Part shown: piece after piece, positions 23,549 to 31,530 of the stretch
How positions within the stretch are numbered: the stretch's first letter is position 1
How the letters are laid out: each line of letters opens with the position of its first letter
Source of the DNA: Alistipes sp.
GTDB lineage: Bacteria; Bacteroidota; Bacteroidia; Bacteroidales; Rikenellaceae
Assembly: GCA_017555105.1 (NCBI GenBank)
Contig: JAFZHB010000011.1
Span: 1 to 37,317, forward strand
Direction of reading: 5' to 3'
Length of the DNA: 37,317 bases
Made by a program: the position numbers and the translations under genes
Notes under the pieces: generated by a model
Databases searched by the model: none
What the model was told of the DNA's origin: nothing
Seen by the model: the letters and a program-made list of their open reading frames with translations, nothing else

Positions 23549-23580
23549 CAAAGATAGGGTGAAAAAATGAATCCTCCAAA
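23549..23580 (-). promoter_or_regulatory. Promoter of tRNA-Gly
   Basis: On the minus strand, TTTG (23577-23580), a 20-nt spacer and TATCTTTG (23549-23556) match the Bacteroidota consensus. It lies about 43 nt upstream of the tRNA. Confidence 0.82.
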
Positions 23581-23689
23581 TAATTTTGCGAAAAATTTCT
23601 AATTTTCTGCAAAAAGAGCTCTTTTTCCGTTGAAAGAGCCCTCTTGGAGGCTTCGCACACCTCGATTCTCTTTCGAGAAGTACCCCTAT

Positions 23690-23717
23690 AAAAAGAAAAA
23701 GATCGGCCAAGCCGATC
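23690..23717 (-). terminator. rpmH terminator
   Basis: GATCGGC (23701-23707) pairs with GCCGATC (23711-23717) around a 3-nt loop. The minus strand then reads TTTTTCTTTTT. It lies about 28 nt after the rpmH stop. Confidence 0.9.
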
Positions 23718-23745
23718 CTATTTCTTTGCAAAAGCGAGGGTTGGA

Positions 23746-23904
23746 CTAGTACTTGAAGGTCGACTCGTCCGATACCGTCAACTTCTTGCGACCCTTTGCG
23801 CGGCGAGCTGCAAGTACCTTGCGGCCGTTAGCCGTAGCCATACGAGCGCGGAAACCGTGCTTGTTGATGCGCTTGCGACGCGAGGGCTGGTAAGTTCTCT
23901 TCAT
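23746..23904 (-). CDS. rpmH: 50S ribosomal protein L34
   Basis: This short gene encodes 52 residues beginning [22 protein letters not shown], the unmistakable L34 N-terminus, followed by the conserved [18 protein letters not shown]34 is a basic protein of the large ribosomal subunit. An in-frame ATG two codons upstream (23910) would add Met-Ala. I chose the second because family members start MKRT, but either is possible. The C-terminal extension [10 protein letters not shown] is longer than in E. coli L34. Usual neighbours rnpA and dnaA are absent. A consensus promoter (23952-23981) and terminator flank the single gene. Confidence 0.97.
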   Translation of the reverse strand: MKRTYQPSRRKRINKHGFRARMATANGRKVLAARRAKGRKKLTVSDESTFKY

Positions 23905-23951
23905 TGCCATAGCTGTATCGTTTTTGTTGTTTTAGACTCTTTTACGGACTG

Positions 23952-23981
23952 CAAAAGTACAACAAAAAACTAATCCGCAAA
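23952..23981 (-). promoter_or_regulatory. Promoter of rpmH
   Basis: On the minus strand, TTTG (23978-23981), an 18-nt spacer and TACTTTTG (23952-23959) fit the Bacteroidota consensus, about 48 nt upstream of the start codon. Confidence 0.8.
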
Positions 23982-24032
23982 AATTTTTCGAGAAAATATT
24001 TCAAAAACAGCCTAAAAAGCCCCAAAAGATGT

Positions 24033-24040
24033 TATCTTTG
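24033..24040 (+). promoter_or_regulatory. -7 element of murA
   Basis: TATCTTTG matches the -7 consensus, 87 nt upstream of the murA ATG. The -33 position has no clear TTTG. Confidence 0.55.
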
Positions 24041-24127
24041 TACAGTTGCAGGGCTCATTCCGGCGGCTTTTGTCTGCGTCGGTAAAAAAAGAGCCGTGCA
24101 GTACCTCACACCCCAAAAACACAGATT

Positions 24128-25438
24128 ATGGCTATTTTTAAGGTCGAGGGCGGTCATCGCCTCCATGGATCCATCACCCCGCAGGGTGCTAAAAACGAAG
24201 CATTGCAGATTCTCTGTGCCACACTCTTGACCAAAGAGCGTGTGACGGTTCACAATGTGCCGCAGATCCTTGATATTCTTCACCTGATCGACCTCTTGCG
24301 CAAGATGGGTGTAGAGGTCGAGCAGCACTCCTCGGACTGCTACTCCTTCTGCGCACGCGAGATCAACTTCGACTTCTTGCGCAGCGAGGAGTACCGTCGC
24401 ATCGGTACGAAGCTGCGCGGCTCGGTGATGCTCATCGGCCCGATGTTGGCTCGCTTTGGTGTGGGTTACATCCCCAAACCGGGAGGTGATAAGATCGGTC
24501 GTCGCCGTCTCGATACCCACTTCCTCGGCTTCCAGAAGCTCGGTGCGAAGTTCAACTTCGACCTCGGCGAGGATATCTACGCCATTGAGGCCAAGGAGCT
24601 GAAGGGTACCTATATGTTGCTCGATGAGGCTTCGGTGACCGGAACGGCCAACATCGTGATGGCGGCTGTGATGGCCAAGGGCACGACGACGATCTACAAT
24701 GCAGCCTGCGAGCCCTACCTGCAGCAGCTCTGTAAGATGCTCAACCGCATGGGCGCCAAGATCACGGGCATTGGCTCGAACCTCCTGCAGATCGAGGGCG
24801 TGAGCGAGTTGGGCGGTACGGAGCACACGATGCTGCCCGACATGATCGAGGTGGGTTCGTTTATCGGTATGGCCGCCATGACGCAGTCCGAGCTGACGAT
24901 CAAGGATGTCTCGTTCGAGAACCTCGGCATCATCCCTGCGCAGTTTGCCCGCCTGGGTATCAATTTCGAGCAGCGTGGCGATGACATCTACATCCCGCAG
25001 CAGGATCACTACCGCATCGAGACCTTCCTCGATGGTTCGATTATGACCATTGCCGATGCTCCCTGGCCGGGACTCACGCCCGACCTGCTGTCGGTATTCT
25101 TGGTGGTGGCAACCCAGGCGAAGGGTGCCGTGCTCATTCACCAAAAGATGTTCGAGAGCCGCCTCTTCTTCGTCGATAAGCTGATCGATATGGGTGCGCA
25201 GATCATCCTCTGCGACCCGCATCGTGCAACGGTGATCGGCCACGACCACCAGATGCGTCTGCGCGCTACGCGCATGTCGTCGCCCGATATTCGTGCCGGT
25301 GTGGCGCTGCTCATTGCAGCGATGTCGGCCGAGGGCACCTCGACGATCCAGAACATCGACCAGATCGACCGCGGCTATCGCGACATCGATGGTCGACTCA
25401 ATGCGCTTGGTGCGAAGATCACGCGCCTGGAAGAGTAG
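24128..25438 (+). CDS. murA: UDP-N-acetylglucosamine 1-carboxyvinyltransferase
   Basis: MurA transfers enolpyruvate from PEP to UDP-GlcNAc, the first committed step of peptidoglycan synthesis. The 436-residue protein is full length. It has the N-terminal GSITPQGAKNEALQI substrate segment (Lys22 and Asn23 as in E. coli), KLRGSVMLIGPMLARFG, and the C-terminal halves of the inside-out barrel (VEVGSFIGMAAMTQ, then PWPGLTPDLLSVFLVVATQA). The active-site loop reads KPGGDKIGRRRLDTH, with Asp121 where most bacteria have the catalytic Cys (Cys115 in E. coli). Cys-to-Asp enzymes stay active but are not alkylated by fosfomycin (known for mycobacterial and chlamydial MurA). tdk follows 31 bp later. Confidence 0.97.
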   Translation: MAIFKVEGGHRLHGSITPQGAKNEALQILCATLLTKERVTVHNVPQILDILHLIDLLRKMGVEVEQHSSDCYSFCAREINFDFLRSEEYRRIGTKLRGSVMLIGPMLARFGVGYIPKPGGDKIGRRRLDTHFLGFQKLGAKFNFDLGEDIYAIEAKELKGTYMLLDEASVTGTANIVMAAVMAKGTTTIYNAACEPYLQQLCKMLNRMGAKITGIGSNLLQIEGVSELGGTEHTMLPDMIEVGSFIGMAAMTQSELTIKDVSFENLGIIPAQFARLGINFEQRGDDIYIPQQDHYRIETFLDGSIMTIADAPWPGLTPDLLSVFLVVATQAKGAVLIHQKMFESRLFFVDKLIDMGAQIILCDPHRATVIGHDHQMRLRATRMSSPDIRAGVALLIAAMSAEGTSTIQNIDQIDRGYRDIDGRLNALGAKITRLEE

Positions 25439-25469
25439 AAATTTTACGAAGTATATATAAAGGAGAGAT

Positions 25470-26042
25470 ATGTTTTTAGAGAATGCAAGTAAAAAAGGCT
25501 GGATCGAGGTGGTCTGCGGCTCGATGTTTTCGGGTAAGACCGAGGAGTTGATCCGCCGCTTAAAACGCGCCAAGTTTGCCCACCAGAAGGTGGAGATCTT
25601 CAAGCCCAAGATCGATGTCCGCTACTCGGACGAGGAGGTTGTATCCCACGACTCGAATGCGATTCGCTCTACGCCGGTCGATTCGCCGCAGAACATTCTG
25701 CTCATGACGGCCGATGTGGATGTGGTGGGTATCGATGAGGCGCAGTTCTTCGACGAGAGCCTGGTGGATGTCTGCCGTCAGCTGGCTGATAGCGGTATCC
25801 GTGTGATTGTGGCCGGTCTGGATATGGACTATATGGGCAAGCCCTTCGGCCCGATGCCGACCCTGATGGCTACGGCCGAGTATGTGACGAAGGTACACGC
25901 CATCTGTGTGCGCTGCGGTAACCTGGCACACCACTCCCATCGCCTCACGGCCGACCAGGCCCAGGTGATGCTTGGCGCGCAGGATAGCTACGAGCCGATC
26001 TGCCGCCACTGCTTCAACGAGCTGATGAAACAGGAGCGATAA
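25470..26042 (+). CDS. tdk: Thymidine kinase (type II)
   Basis: Tdk phosphorylates thymidine to dTMP in nucleotide salvage. The 190-residue protein has the P-loop GSMFSGKT at residues 17-24 and the [12 protein letters not shown] magnesium/catalytic region. [16 protein letters not shown], the lasso/substrate segment, follows. Zinc-binding cysteines lie in [13 protein letters not shown] and CRHC near the C-terminus. This is the type II, tetrameric form. A Shine-Dalgarno-like AAAGGAGAG lies before the ATG, which is unusual in this window. It probably shares the murA transcript. Confidence 0.96.
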   Translation: MFLENASKKGWIEVVCGSMFSGKTEELIRRLKRAKFAHQKVEIFKPKIDVRYSDEEVVSHDSNAIRSTPVDSPQNILLMTADVDVVGIDEAQFFDESLVDVCRQLADSGIRVIVAGLDMDYMGKPFGPMPTLMATAEYVTKVHAICVRCGNLAHHSHRLTADQAQVMLGAQDSYEPICRHCFNELMKQER

Positions 26043-26061
26043 GCCTGCTCCCCTTCCATAA

Positions 26062-26099
26062 CAACGAACCTGCCTAACAATTGTTGGGCAGGTTCGTTG
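26062..26099. terminator. Long perfect-palindrome hairpin between tdk and the leftward operon
   Basis: Nineteen base pairs (one G-T wobble) run without a real loop from 26062 to 26099, with AACAATTGTT at the centre. It lies between convergent genes. There is no long T-run, so termination may rely on the stem or another factor. Confidence 0.65.
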
Positions 26100-26120
26100 C
26101 TTTATGGCCGTTTAGTAGAG

Positions 26121-27311
26121 CTATCGCAGTAACTCGAAGAGCGCAATTATCAGACCGAGAAGCGTCACGCTGATTGAGGCATATTTGATTACCTTCGATT
26201 TCTGCATGATCTTGTGCGTGTTGCCATAGACGCGCTGCTTGACACGCGAGACGCGTTTGTCGTGCTGATGCAGCTCCTTGATGGCAATCTCCAGATCGGC
26301 GGCAAAGTCCTTTAGTAGCTCAATCTGCAGCTCCTCCATGTAGCGGAATGAGCTGTGGGCGAGCGCCTGCTCCTTCTCACTGCGGTGCAGTTCGATCTGG
26401 CGGCGCAGCTCCTCGGGGAACTTCGTGATCGAGTTACTCAGCGGATCGGCCGGGGGTGTTGCTGTAGGATGCTGCTGCGACTCCATCTCGGGCACCTCGA
26501 TCGTGCGCTCCAACACGGGGAGGTAGTTGTAATAGGGGTAGCCGATCAGCGGTTGCGAGTAGGCACCCAGACGCACGATGTTGCAGCGGCGCTGCTCGTC
26601 GTCGGAGGAGATCAGGTGGAGACGGATGTAGCGAATCTGCATGGGGCGATCCAGGTGGAAGACCTGCCAGCCGTTGTAGCCGTCGCGCAGCGTGTCGTAG
26701 AGAACCTGCCAACGCACGGTCGAGCCATCCGTAGCAACCACCTCATCCTGCTCGTTGCAGTGCAGGTCGCCCGCATAGTCCGAAACCAAGAGTCGGTAGC
26801 CGACCTTGATGTCACACGCCTCGCGCTTGTCGCAACCGCGGTTGTCCCAGATCAGGAACTGAATGGTTTGCACCGTGTAGAGCGATGCGTCGTTGTTGTT
26901 GCTCCCCTTCAGGTCGAAGGTGAGGTAGTTCGGCGCGACAACGGTGGTGCAGCCGCTGAACTCCGAGTATTCGAGCTTTGGAATACCCTTTTCGTTGAGG
27001 AAGGGCGAGGTGACCATTTTGGGCGAGAGCACGCGGCGGCAGTTGCGCACATCGGGACACTCCTTGCAGCGAATCAACTGGATCGAGGGGTCGTACTGCT
27101 CCTCGTTGTAAGAGCGACCATCCTCCCAGCAGCGCGGGCAGGGACGCTCGACGACGAAGAGCGGCAGGCCGTTATCGTTGCGCTCAGCGAGCATCAGGTT
27201 TCGGTTGTAGTCGGGGCAGGTGCGCTTGTTGATGCTGCACTTCAAATCGCAGATCGCCTTGTTAAACTCCGCGCAACCCTCCTGGTAGCATTTGTGGCTG
27301 TTTTTGTTCAT
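26121..27311 (-). CDS. Tail-anchored protein with Cys-rich N-terminus and discoidin-like domain
   Basis: I do not recognise a named family. The 396-residue protein has no signal peptide. Ten cysteines occur within residues 8-91, in pairs such as CDLKC, CPRC and CKEC, suggesting one or more zinc-binding modules. Residues about 114-254 read like a discoidin/F5-8C beta-sandwich (EYSEFSG, YLTFDLKG, IQFLIWD, GWQVFHLDRPMQIRYIRLHLISSD, VRLGAYS). A helical, charged region (about 300-365) may be coiled coil. One TM helix ends the protein (about 374-395, KYASISVTLLGLIIALFELL), placing the rest in the cytoplasm. It is paralogous to the gene 19 bp upstream and last in the two-component operon. Function is unknown. 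Confidence 0.8.
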   Translation of the reverse strand: MNKNSHKCYQEGCAEFNKAICDLKCSINKRTCPDYNRNLMLAERNDNGLPLFVVERPCPRCWEDGRSYNEEQYDPSIQLIRCKECPDVRNCRRVLSPKMVTSPFLNEKGIPKLEYSEFSGCTTVVAPNYLTFDLKGSNNNDASLYTVQTIQFLIWDNRGCDKREACDIKVGYRLLVSDYAGDLHCNEQDEVVATDGSTVRWQVLYDTLRDGYNGWQVFHLDRPMQIRYIRLHLISSDDEQRRCNIVRLGAYSQPLIGYPYYNYLPVLERTIEVPEMESQQHPTATPPADPLSNSITKFPEELRRQIELHRSEKEQALAHSSFRYMEELQIELLKDFAADLEIAIKELHQHDKRVSRVKQRVYGNTHKIMQKSKVIKYASISVTLLGLIIALFELLR

Positions 27312-27330
27312 GGTTTTCAGCGATTTGATG

Positions 27331-28542
27331 TTATTTGAAGAGGTGAATCAGGAGTCCCAACAGGTAGGGAAGACCCATCGCTATGAGCGACCACCAGAAG
27401 GCGGTCGTATCCTCGCGATTGCCCTTGTCGAGCTGGGCGTTCACCGGATCGAGCACCACGCGCTCCATATTCTTCGGATCGCGCTCCACGATGGCGATGT
27501 CGTCGGCAATGCTGGCCAGGATCTGGTAGATGTTGCGCCAGTCGAGTTGCACGAGGTTGGGGTCGGTGGGGTCTTGGAAGGCTTCAACCTTCTTTGCAAT
27601 CGTGGTGTTGATGCCGTCGAGGTAGCGACGGTCGATGGCAAAGGTCATACCCGGTTCTTCGACCGTGATCCCCTGCTTATGGCTGCCGCGGCGACCCTGC
27701 TGCTGTGCTCCGGCAATGATGTTGTGGGCAAGCTCGGACTCGCGGTCGGCGATCAGCTGGATGAAATTCATAGTGTCGTAGATGCGCTTCGAGAGGGGAA
27801 AACCGTCGCCCAACTCGATCTCTGTGCGCGTAGGATCTACGGCGTAGTAGCACATCGATCGCGAGGGGTCGATCGCAATCTTCTCGCCCGACGGAGTCGG
27901 CACGATCGCCTCCTCCTGCACATAGCGACGCAGCGCCTCGAAGTCGATGGCCGAGGCTACTTTGTGGGTGTAGGCACGCAGGCGCACCATGTGGAAGGCG
28001 TTGTTCTTGAGGCCTGCCATGCAGTGGATGCGGATGTAGCGAATCCCCTTCAAACCCTCCTTAAGGTGGATGAACTGCCAGTTGCGACACCACCCCGTGC
28101 GCTGGCTGTCGAAGATGAGCTTCCACTCCCAGCAATCCTTGTCGGTCTGCGCCGTGGCGAAATCCTCCGCTACGAGTACGCGGTAGTGATAACGGCGTTG
28201 TGCCCCCTCGCGGCCGTGGTTTTTGTCCTCGATCGGGTCGAAGAGCAGGAGCTGAATCAGACCCAGGTCGCGCTCCTCGTCGGGGGTGATCTCGCCCAGG
28301 TCGATCGTGAGCGCTGCGGGCGTATGCACACCGCAGTAACCCGACTTGCCGTCGTAACCGCTAAATTCGGTGCTGGTCAACTGCTCGTAGTGGTTGCAGA
28401 GCTCGAGTACGGGTTTGTCGGCTGCCAGATCGCTGACTTCGTCGCGCGGGAACTGCGGATCGAGAAACTGCTCGATGCGCACATCCTGCATGCGGGTTGC
28501 AGCCTTGTGGTCAAAGGGTTGAGTATTTTTCGAGGTTTCCAT
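27331..28542 (-). CDS. Tail-anchored protein with discoidin-like domain
   Basis: The 403-residue protein has no signal peptide and a single C-terminal TM helix (about 382-401, WWSLIAMGLPYLLGLLIHLF). Residues about 56-193 form a predicted discoidin-like sandwich. TSTEFSGYDG, ALTIDLGE, IQLLLFD, YRVLVAEDFA, WQFIHLKEGLKGIRYIRIH and MVRLRAYTHK align with the neighbouring protein. The middle (about 195-375) is predicted mixed/helical with no known motif. It lacks the Cys-rich head of its paralogue. It lies 36 bp after the response regulator gene. I infer a membrane-anchored cytoplasmic sensor or effector controlled by the two-component system. F5/8C domains normally bind sugars or lipids outside the cell, so the topology is odd. 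Confidence 0.8.
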   Translation of the reverse strand: METSKNTQPFDHKAATRMQDVRIEQFLDPQFPRDEVSDLAADKPVLELCNHYEQLTSTEFSGYDGKSGYCGVHTPAALTIDLGEITPDEERDLGLIQLLLFDPIEDKNHGREGAQRRYHYRVLVAEDFATAQTDKDCWEWKLIFDSQRTGWCRNWQFIHLKEGLKGIRYIRIHCMAGLKNNAFHMVRLRAYTHKVASAIDFEALRRYVQEEAIVPTPSGEKIAIDPSRSMCYYAVDPTRTEIELGDGFPLSKRIYDTMNFIQLIADRESELAHNIIAGAQQQGRRGSHKQGITVEEPGMTFAIDRRYLDGINTTIAKKVEAFQDPTDPNLVQLDWRNIYQILASIADDIAIVERDPKNMERVVLDPVNAQLDKGNREDTTAFWWSLIAMGLPYLLGLLIHLFK

Positions 28543-28578
28543 TGTTGGGATCGGTTCGTTTGTTTCTTCGGGGTGGGG

Positions 28579-29214
28579 TTACAGATCTACGATGCCGTTG
28601 CGGATGGCGTAGACCACCAGTGCGGCGCCGTTCTTGCAGCCGCTCTTTTCGAGGATGTTAGCGCGGTGCTTGTCGACCGTGCGCTTCGAGATGAAGAGCT
28701 CGTCGGCGATCTCTTGGTTCGAGAGGCCCCGACAGATCCCCACTACGATCTCGCGCTCGCGTTCCGAGAGGAGCTCCTCGTTCTGATCGGGTTGCGAGTG
28801 GAGGTTGCGCGAGATGCTCTGCAGGAGTTGAGCCGAGAAGTAGTTTCCGCCGTTGGCTACCACCTCGATGGCCTCGATCACCTCGTCGATGGCCGAGTCT
28901 TTCAGCAAGAAGCCGCGTGCTCCGGCCTTGACCATGCGCGAGTAGTAGCTCTCCTCGCCAAACATCGAGAGGGTGATGATCTTCATCTCGGGTCGCTCGC
29001 TGAGGGCACGCTCGGTGGTCTGTGCACCGTCGATGCCGCCCATCGAGAAGTCCATGAATACCAGGTCGGCCTCCAACGAGGGCAGCAGGGCAAGAAACTC
29101 CTCTCCGGAGGCTGCCTCGGCAACAATTTCGCAGTCGAGGCTGTGCTCCAGCAGGCCGCGCAGCCCCATGCGGAAGAGGGCATGATCGTCAACTAATGCA
29201 ATGCGATAGCTCAT
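28579..29214 (-). CDS. NarL/FixJ-type response regulator
   Basis: The 211-residue protein has a receiver domain with the acidic pair Asp9-Asp10 (LVDDHALFR), phospho-acceptor Asp55 (VFMDFSMGG) and the conserved Lys in GFLLKDS. A LuxR-type helix-turn-helix follows at about 147-205 (LSEREREIVVGICRGLSNQEIADELFISKRTVDKHRANIL). It would bind DNA as a phosphorylated dimer. The start overlaps the kinase stop by 4 bp (ATGA), so the two form a cognate pair. The two discoidin-like genes downstream are the obvious operon partners. Confidence 0.96.
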   Translation of the reverse strand: MSYRIALVDDHALFRMGLRGLLEHSLDCEIVAEAASGEEFLALLPSLEADLVFMDFSMGGIDGAQTTERALSERPEMKIITLSMFGEESYYSRMVKAGARGFLLKDSAIDEVIEAIEVVANGGNYFSAQLLQSISRNLHSQPDQNEELLSEREREIVVGICRGLSNQEIADELFISKRTVDKHRANILEKSGCKNGAALVVYAIRNGIVDL

Positions 29215-30200
29215 AGTCTTTCTTTTCTTTTGCGGATCCCTTTGCGGGCGGGTTTTGGTTGGCTCTCCACCTCAAACGGTATGGTCACCACGGCCTGCAT
29301 ACCACACCCCTCCTTCGAGGTGATCTGGCTGCTGCCACCCAGCGAGCCGATGCGCGAGGCGATGTTCGAGAGTCCCATGCCCAGATCACTCATCACCTCG
29401 GCTTTGAAGCCGCGTCCGTCGTCGGCATACTCCAGATGCAGCGCCTCGGGTGTATGGGTGAGGGCGAGGGTAATCGTATGACAGGCGGCGTGCTTGAGCG
29501 AGTTGTGTATCAGCTCGCAGATCACGCGGTAGAGAATCACCTCGACATCCGTCTCGAAGCGTTCGCGGTTGAGGTTGGTCGTGAAACGGATCTTGACGCG
29601 GTGGATTGCTACACTCTTGTCGATGAAGTTTTGGATGCCGCGTGCCAGGCCGAAGTCGTTCAGCACATGGGGCGAGAGGTTGTTCGAGATCTCGCGAATC
29701 GAGCGGATCGCCTCGTCGATGATGTAGGTGGTGTTGCCCAGCAGCTCGCGGCGTGCGGGATCCTGCTCCTCGCGCACGAGGGTCGTGAGCGACATCTTGG
29801 CCGACGAGAGCAGCGGTCCGAGCCCGTCGTGCAACTCCTTCGAGAAGTTCGAACGCGCCTTCTCCTCGGTGCGGAGCACGGCGGTCAGGATGCGGCGGTT
29901 CCAGAGTTGTCGTTGGAGGTTGAGGCGATCGATGTACTTAAAGAGCTTGTGTGTGTACATCACGCCGATCGAAAGGCAGATCGAGACGATGATGCCCAGA
30001 TCGGCCAGAAAGTAGCGCGGAATGGGCAACCCCTCGAGGATCAGATACTGCACCATGCGCTCGACCGAGAGGATCGAGAATCCGATGATGAAGAGCACCC
30101 AGATGGCCTTGTATTTGGTTGCCCGCACCAACTTCAGGGCATAGACCGTAGCCACGCTCTGCACCAGAATTGCGATGATCAGCAGAATCTTGATTACCAT
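29211..30200 (-). CDS. Sensor histidine kinase (HisKA_3, NarX/DesK type)
   Basis: The 329-residue protein has three N-terminal TM helices (about 3-22, 31-50 and 65-83) with short loops and no large periplasmic domain. The signal is therefore probably membrane-embedded or cytoplasmic. The dimerisation/phosphotransfer helix has the H-box SKELHDGLGPLLSSAKMSL with His124. ATP-binding elements follow: CELIHNSLKHA (N box), YADDGRGF (G1) and MGLSNIASRIGSLGG (G2). It pairs with the NarL-type regulator, whose ATG overlaps its stop. A minus-strand -7 element (TATATTTG, 30226-30233) lies 25 nt upstream of the start. Confidence 0.95.
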   Translation of the reverse strand: MVIKILLIIAILVQSVATVYALKLVRATKYKAIWVLFIIGFSILSVERMVQYLILEGLPIPRYFLADLGIIVSICLSIGVMYTHKLFKYIDRLNLQRQLWNRRILTAVLRTEEKARSNFSKELHDGLGPLLSSAKMSLTTLVREEQDPARRELLGNTTYIIDEAIRSIREISNNLSPHVLNDFGLARGIQNFIDKSVAIHRVKIRFTTNLNRERFETDVEVILYRVICELIHNSLKHAACHTITLALTHTPEALHLEYADDGRGFKAEVMSDLGMGLSNIASRIGSLGGSSQITSKEGCGMQAVVTIPFEVESQPKPARKGIRKRKERL

Positions 30201-30225
30201 ACTCTGACAAGCTCTTTTCGATACA

Positions 30226-30273
30226 CAAATATAGAATATTTTTGGGGAAATCGGAAAATATCCACTATTTTTG
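30226..30273. promoter_or_regulatory. Divergent promoter region: kinase operon and ftsX
   Basis: Minus-strand TATATTTG (30226-30233) points at the histidine kinase. Plus-strand TATTTTTG (30266-30273) points at ftsX, with TTTG at 30241-30244, 21 nt upstream. The two promoters share about 50 bp, so regulation could be mutually linked. Confidence 0.65.
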
Positions 30274-30310
30274 CAGATGACCCGCTGTTGACGGGCGCAA
30301 GAACCAAGAG

Positions 30311-31192
30311 ATGAAAGACGACAAACGCTTGAAGCGCAAGGTGCGCAACTCCTACCTGATCTCCACCCTCAGCATGGCCCTCGTGCTCTTTTTGCTGGGC
30401 TCGGTGGGGTATCTGATGATGGCCGCCATGAAGGTGGCCGACACGCTGCAAGAGAGCGTGGAGGTGATGGTCGAACTCAAACGCGGCTACACCTACGACG
30501 AGCGTGACGCCCTGGTGGAGCGTCTCTCGCGGGAGGAGATGGTTGCCGATTTGCGCTTTGTGTCGAAGGAGGAGAAGGCCGACGATGCGGAGTTTCGCAA
30601 GGTCTTTGCCGGGAGTTTCGAAGAGGTGTTGGGCGAGAACCCGCTGCTCGACTCCTACGAGGTGAAGTTGACGGCCGCGTCGGAGGATCGCGCTCAGGTG
30701 GATCTCTTCCTGGCCGAGTTGGAACAGTTCTCGGCGGTGGATCGTGCCACCTATCCGGCACAGATGGCCGAACGCCTCCACCACACCGTGGGGCGTATCC
30801 GCTTTGTGCTGCTGCTCTTTGGCGGTGCGCTGCTGGCGATCTCGATCATCCTGCTCAACAATACGGTGCGTTTGGCGATCTTCTCGAAACGCTACATCAT
30901 CAATACGATGAAGCTCGTCGGCGCGACGAAGTGGTTCATCATGCGCCCCTTCCTCGCCAGCAGCATCTCGCAGGGGCTCTGGTCGGGCCTTTTGGCGGCT
31001 GCACTCTTTGCTGCGGCGCTCTATGGTGTGGGTGAGGTAGTGCCGGAGCTCACCACGCTGGCCGACCTGCACCGCGCAGCCATCATCCTGGGGGGCATGA
31101 TTGGCTTTGGAGTGCTCCTCTCGCTCCTCTTCACGACCTTTGCCGTGAATAAATTTGTCAACATGAAGTCGAACAAGATATACCTGTATTAA
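30311..31192 (+). CDS. ftsX: Cell division protein FtsX
   Basis: FtsX is the membrane half of the FtsEX ABC-like complex that activates peptidoglycan hydrolases at the septum. The 293-residue protein has a cytoplasmic N-terminus and a first TM helix at about 15-36 (YLISTLSMALVLFLLGSVGYLMMAA). A large periplasmic domain follows. The FtsX-like permease domain with three TM helices completes it (RFVLLLFGGALLAISIILLNNTVRLAIFSKRYIINTMKLVGAT and the last pair). The gene for the ATPase FtsE is not beside it, as often in Bacteroidota. It lies 2 bp before the DUF3098-like gene. Confidence 0.94.
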   Translation: MKDDKRLKRKVRNSYLISTLSMALVLFLLGSVGYLMMAAMKVADTLQESVEVMVELKRGYTYDERDALVERLSREEMVADLRFVSKEEKADDAEFRKVFAGSFEEVLGENPLLDSYEVKLTAASEDRAQVDLFLAELEQFSAVDRATYPAQMAERLHHTVGRIRFVLLLFGGALLAISIILLNNTVRLAIFSKRYIINTMKLVGATKWFIMRPFLASSISQGLWSGLLAAALFAAALYGVGEVVPELTTLADLHRAAIILGGMIGFGVLLSLLFTTFAVNKFVNMKSNKIYLY

Positions 31193-31194
31193 CG

Positions 31195-31458
31195 ATGGAT
31201 CAGAAACAGCAGAACAACACCCCTGCACCGCAGGAGAACCCCAAGATGCCGCTCACACACAAGAACTACCGCCTCCTCTTGATCGGTTTTCTCGTCGTGC
31301 TCGTCGGCCTGCTCCTGATGGGTGGCGGCGGCAGCTCCTCGCCCGAGGAGTTCAACGAGGCGATGTTCTCGTTCCGTCGCATCACGCTCGCCCCGATTTT
31401 GGTGGTGGGTGGCTTTGTGATCGAGATTGTGGCGATCTTGTGGCGCCCGAAGCAGTAA
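31195..31458 (+). CDS. DUF3098-type small membrane protein
   Basis: The 87-residue protein has a polar N-terminal tail and two TM helices (about 23-42 and 63-82), with a short Gly-rich loop (LLMGGGGSSSPEEFNEAMFSFRRITLAP). The pattern matches the DUF3098 family found just after ftsX in Bacteroidota. The start codon follows the ftsX stop by 2 bp, so the two are co-translated. A part in FtsX function or envelope assembly is plausible, but nothing in the sequence shows it. Confidence 0.85.
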   Translation: MDQKQQNNTPAPQENPKMPLTHKNYRLLLIGFLVVLVGLLLMGGGGSSSPEEFNEAMFSFRRITLAPILVVGGFVIEIVAILWRPKQ

Positions 31459-31473
31459 ATCGCACCGAGGAAT

Positions 31474-31513
31474 AAGAGCAAGGGGTTGTACCATCGTACA
31501 ACCCCTTGCTCTT
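31474..31513. terminator. Strong bidirectional terminator between ftsX unit and S9 peptidase
   Basis: Eighteen perfect base pairs (31474-31491 with 31496-31513) close a CATC loop. The stem lies between convergent genes and could serve both. Confidence 0.92.
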
Positions 31514-31530
31514 TGTGTGTCTTCATCAGC

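Noticed and set aside
27292-29196. A 634-codon rightward open frame opposite the discoidin-like gene and response regulator
   Set aside because: Shadow of strong coding sequence on the other strand.
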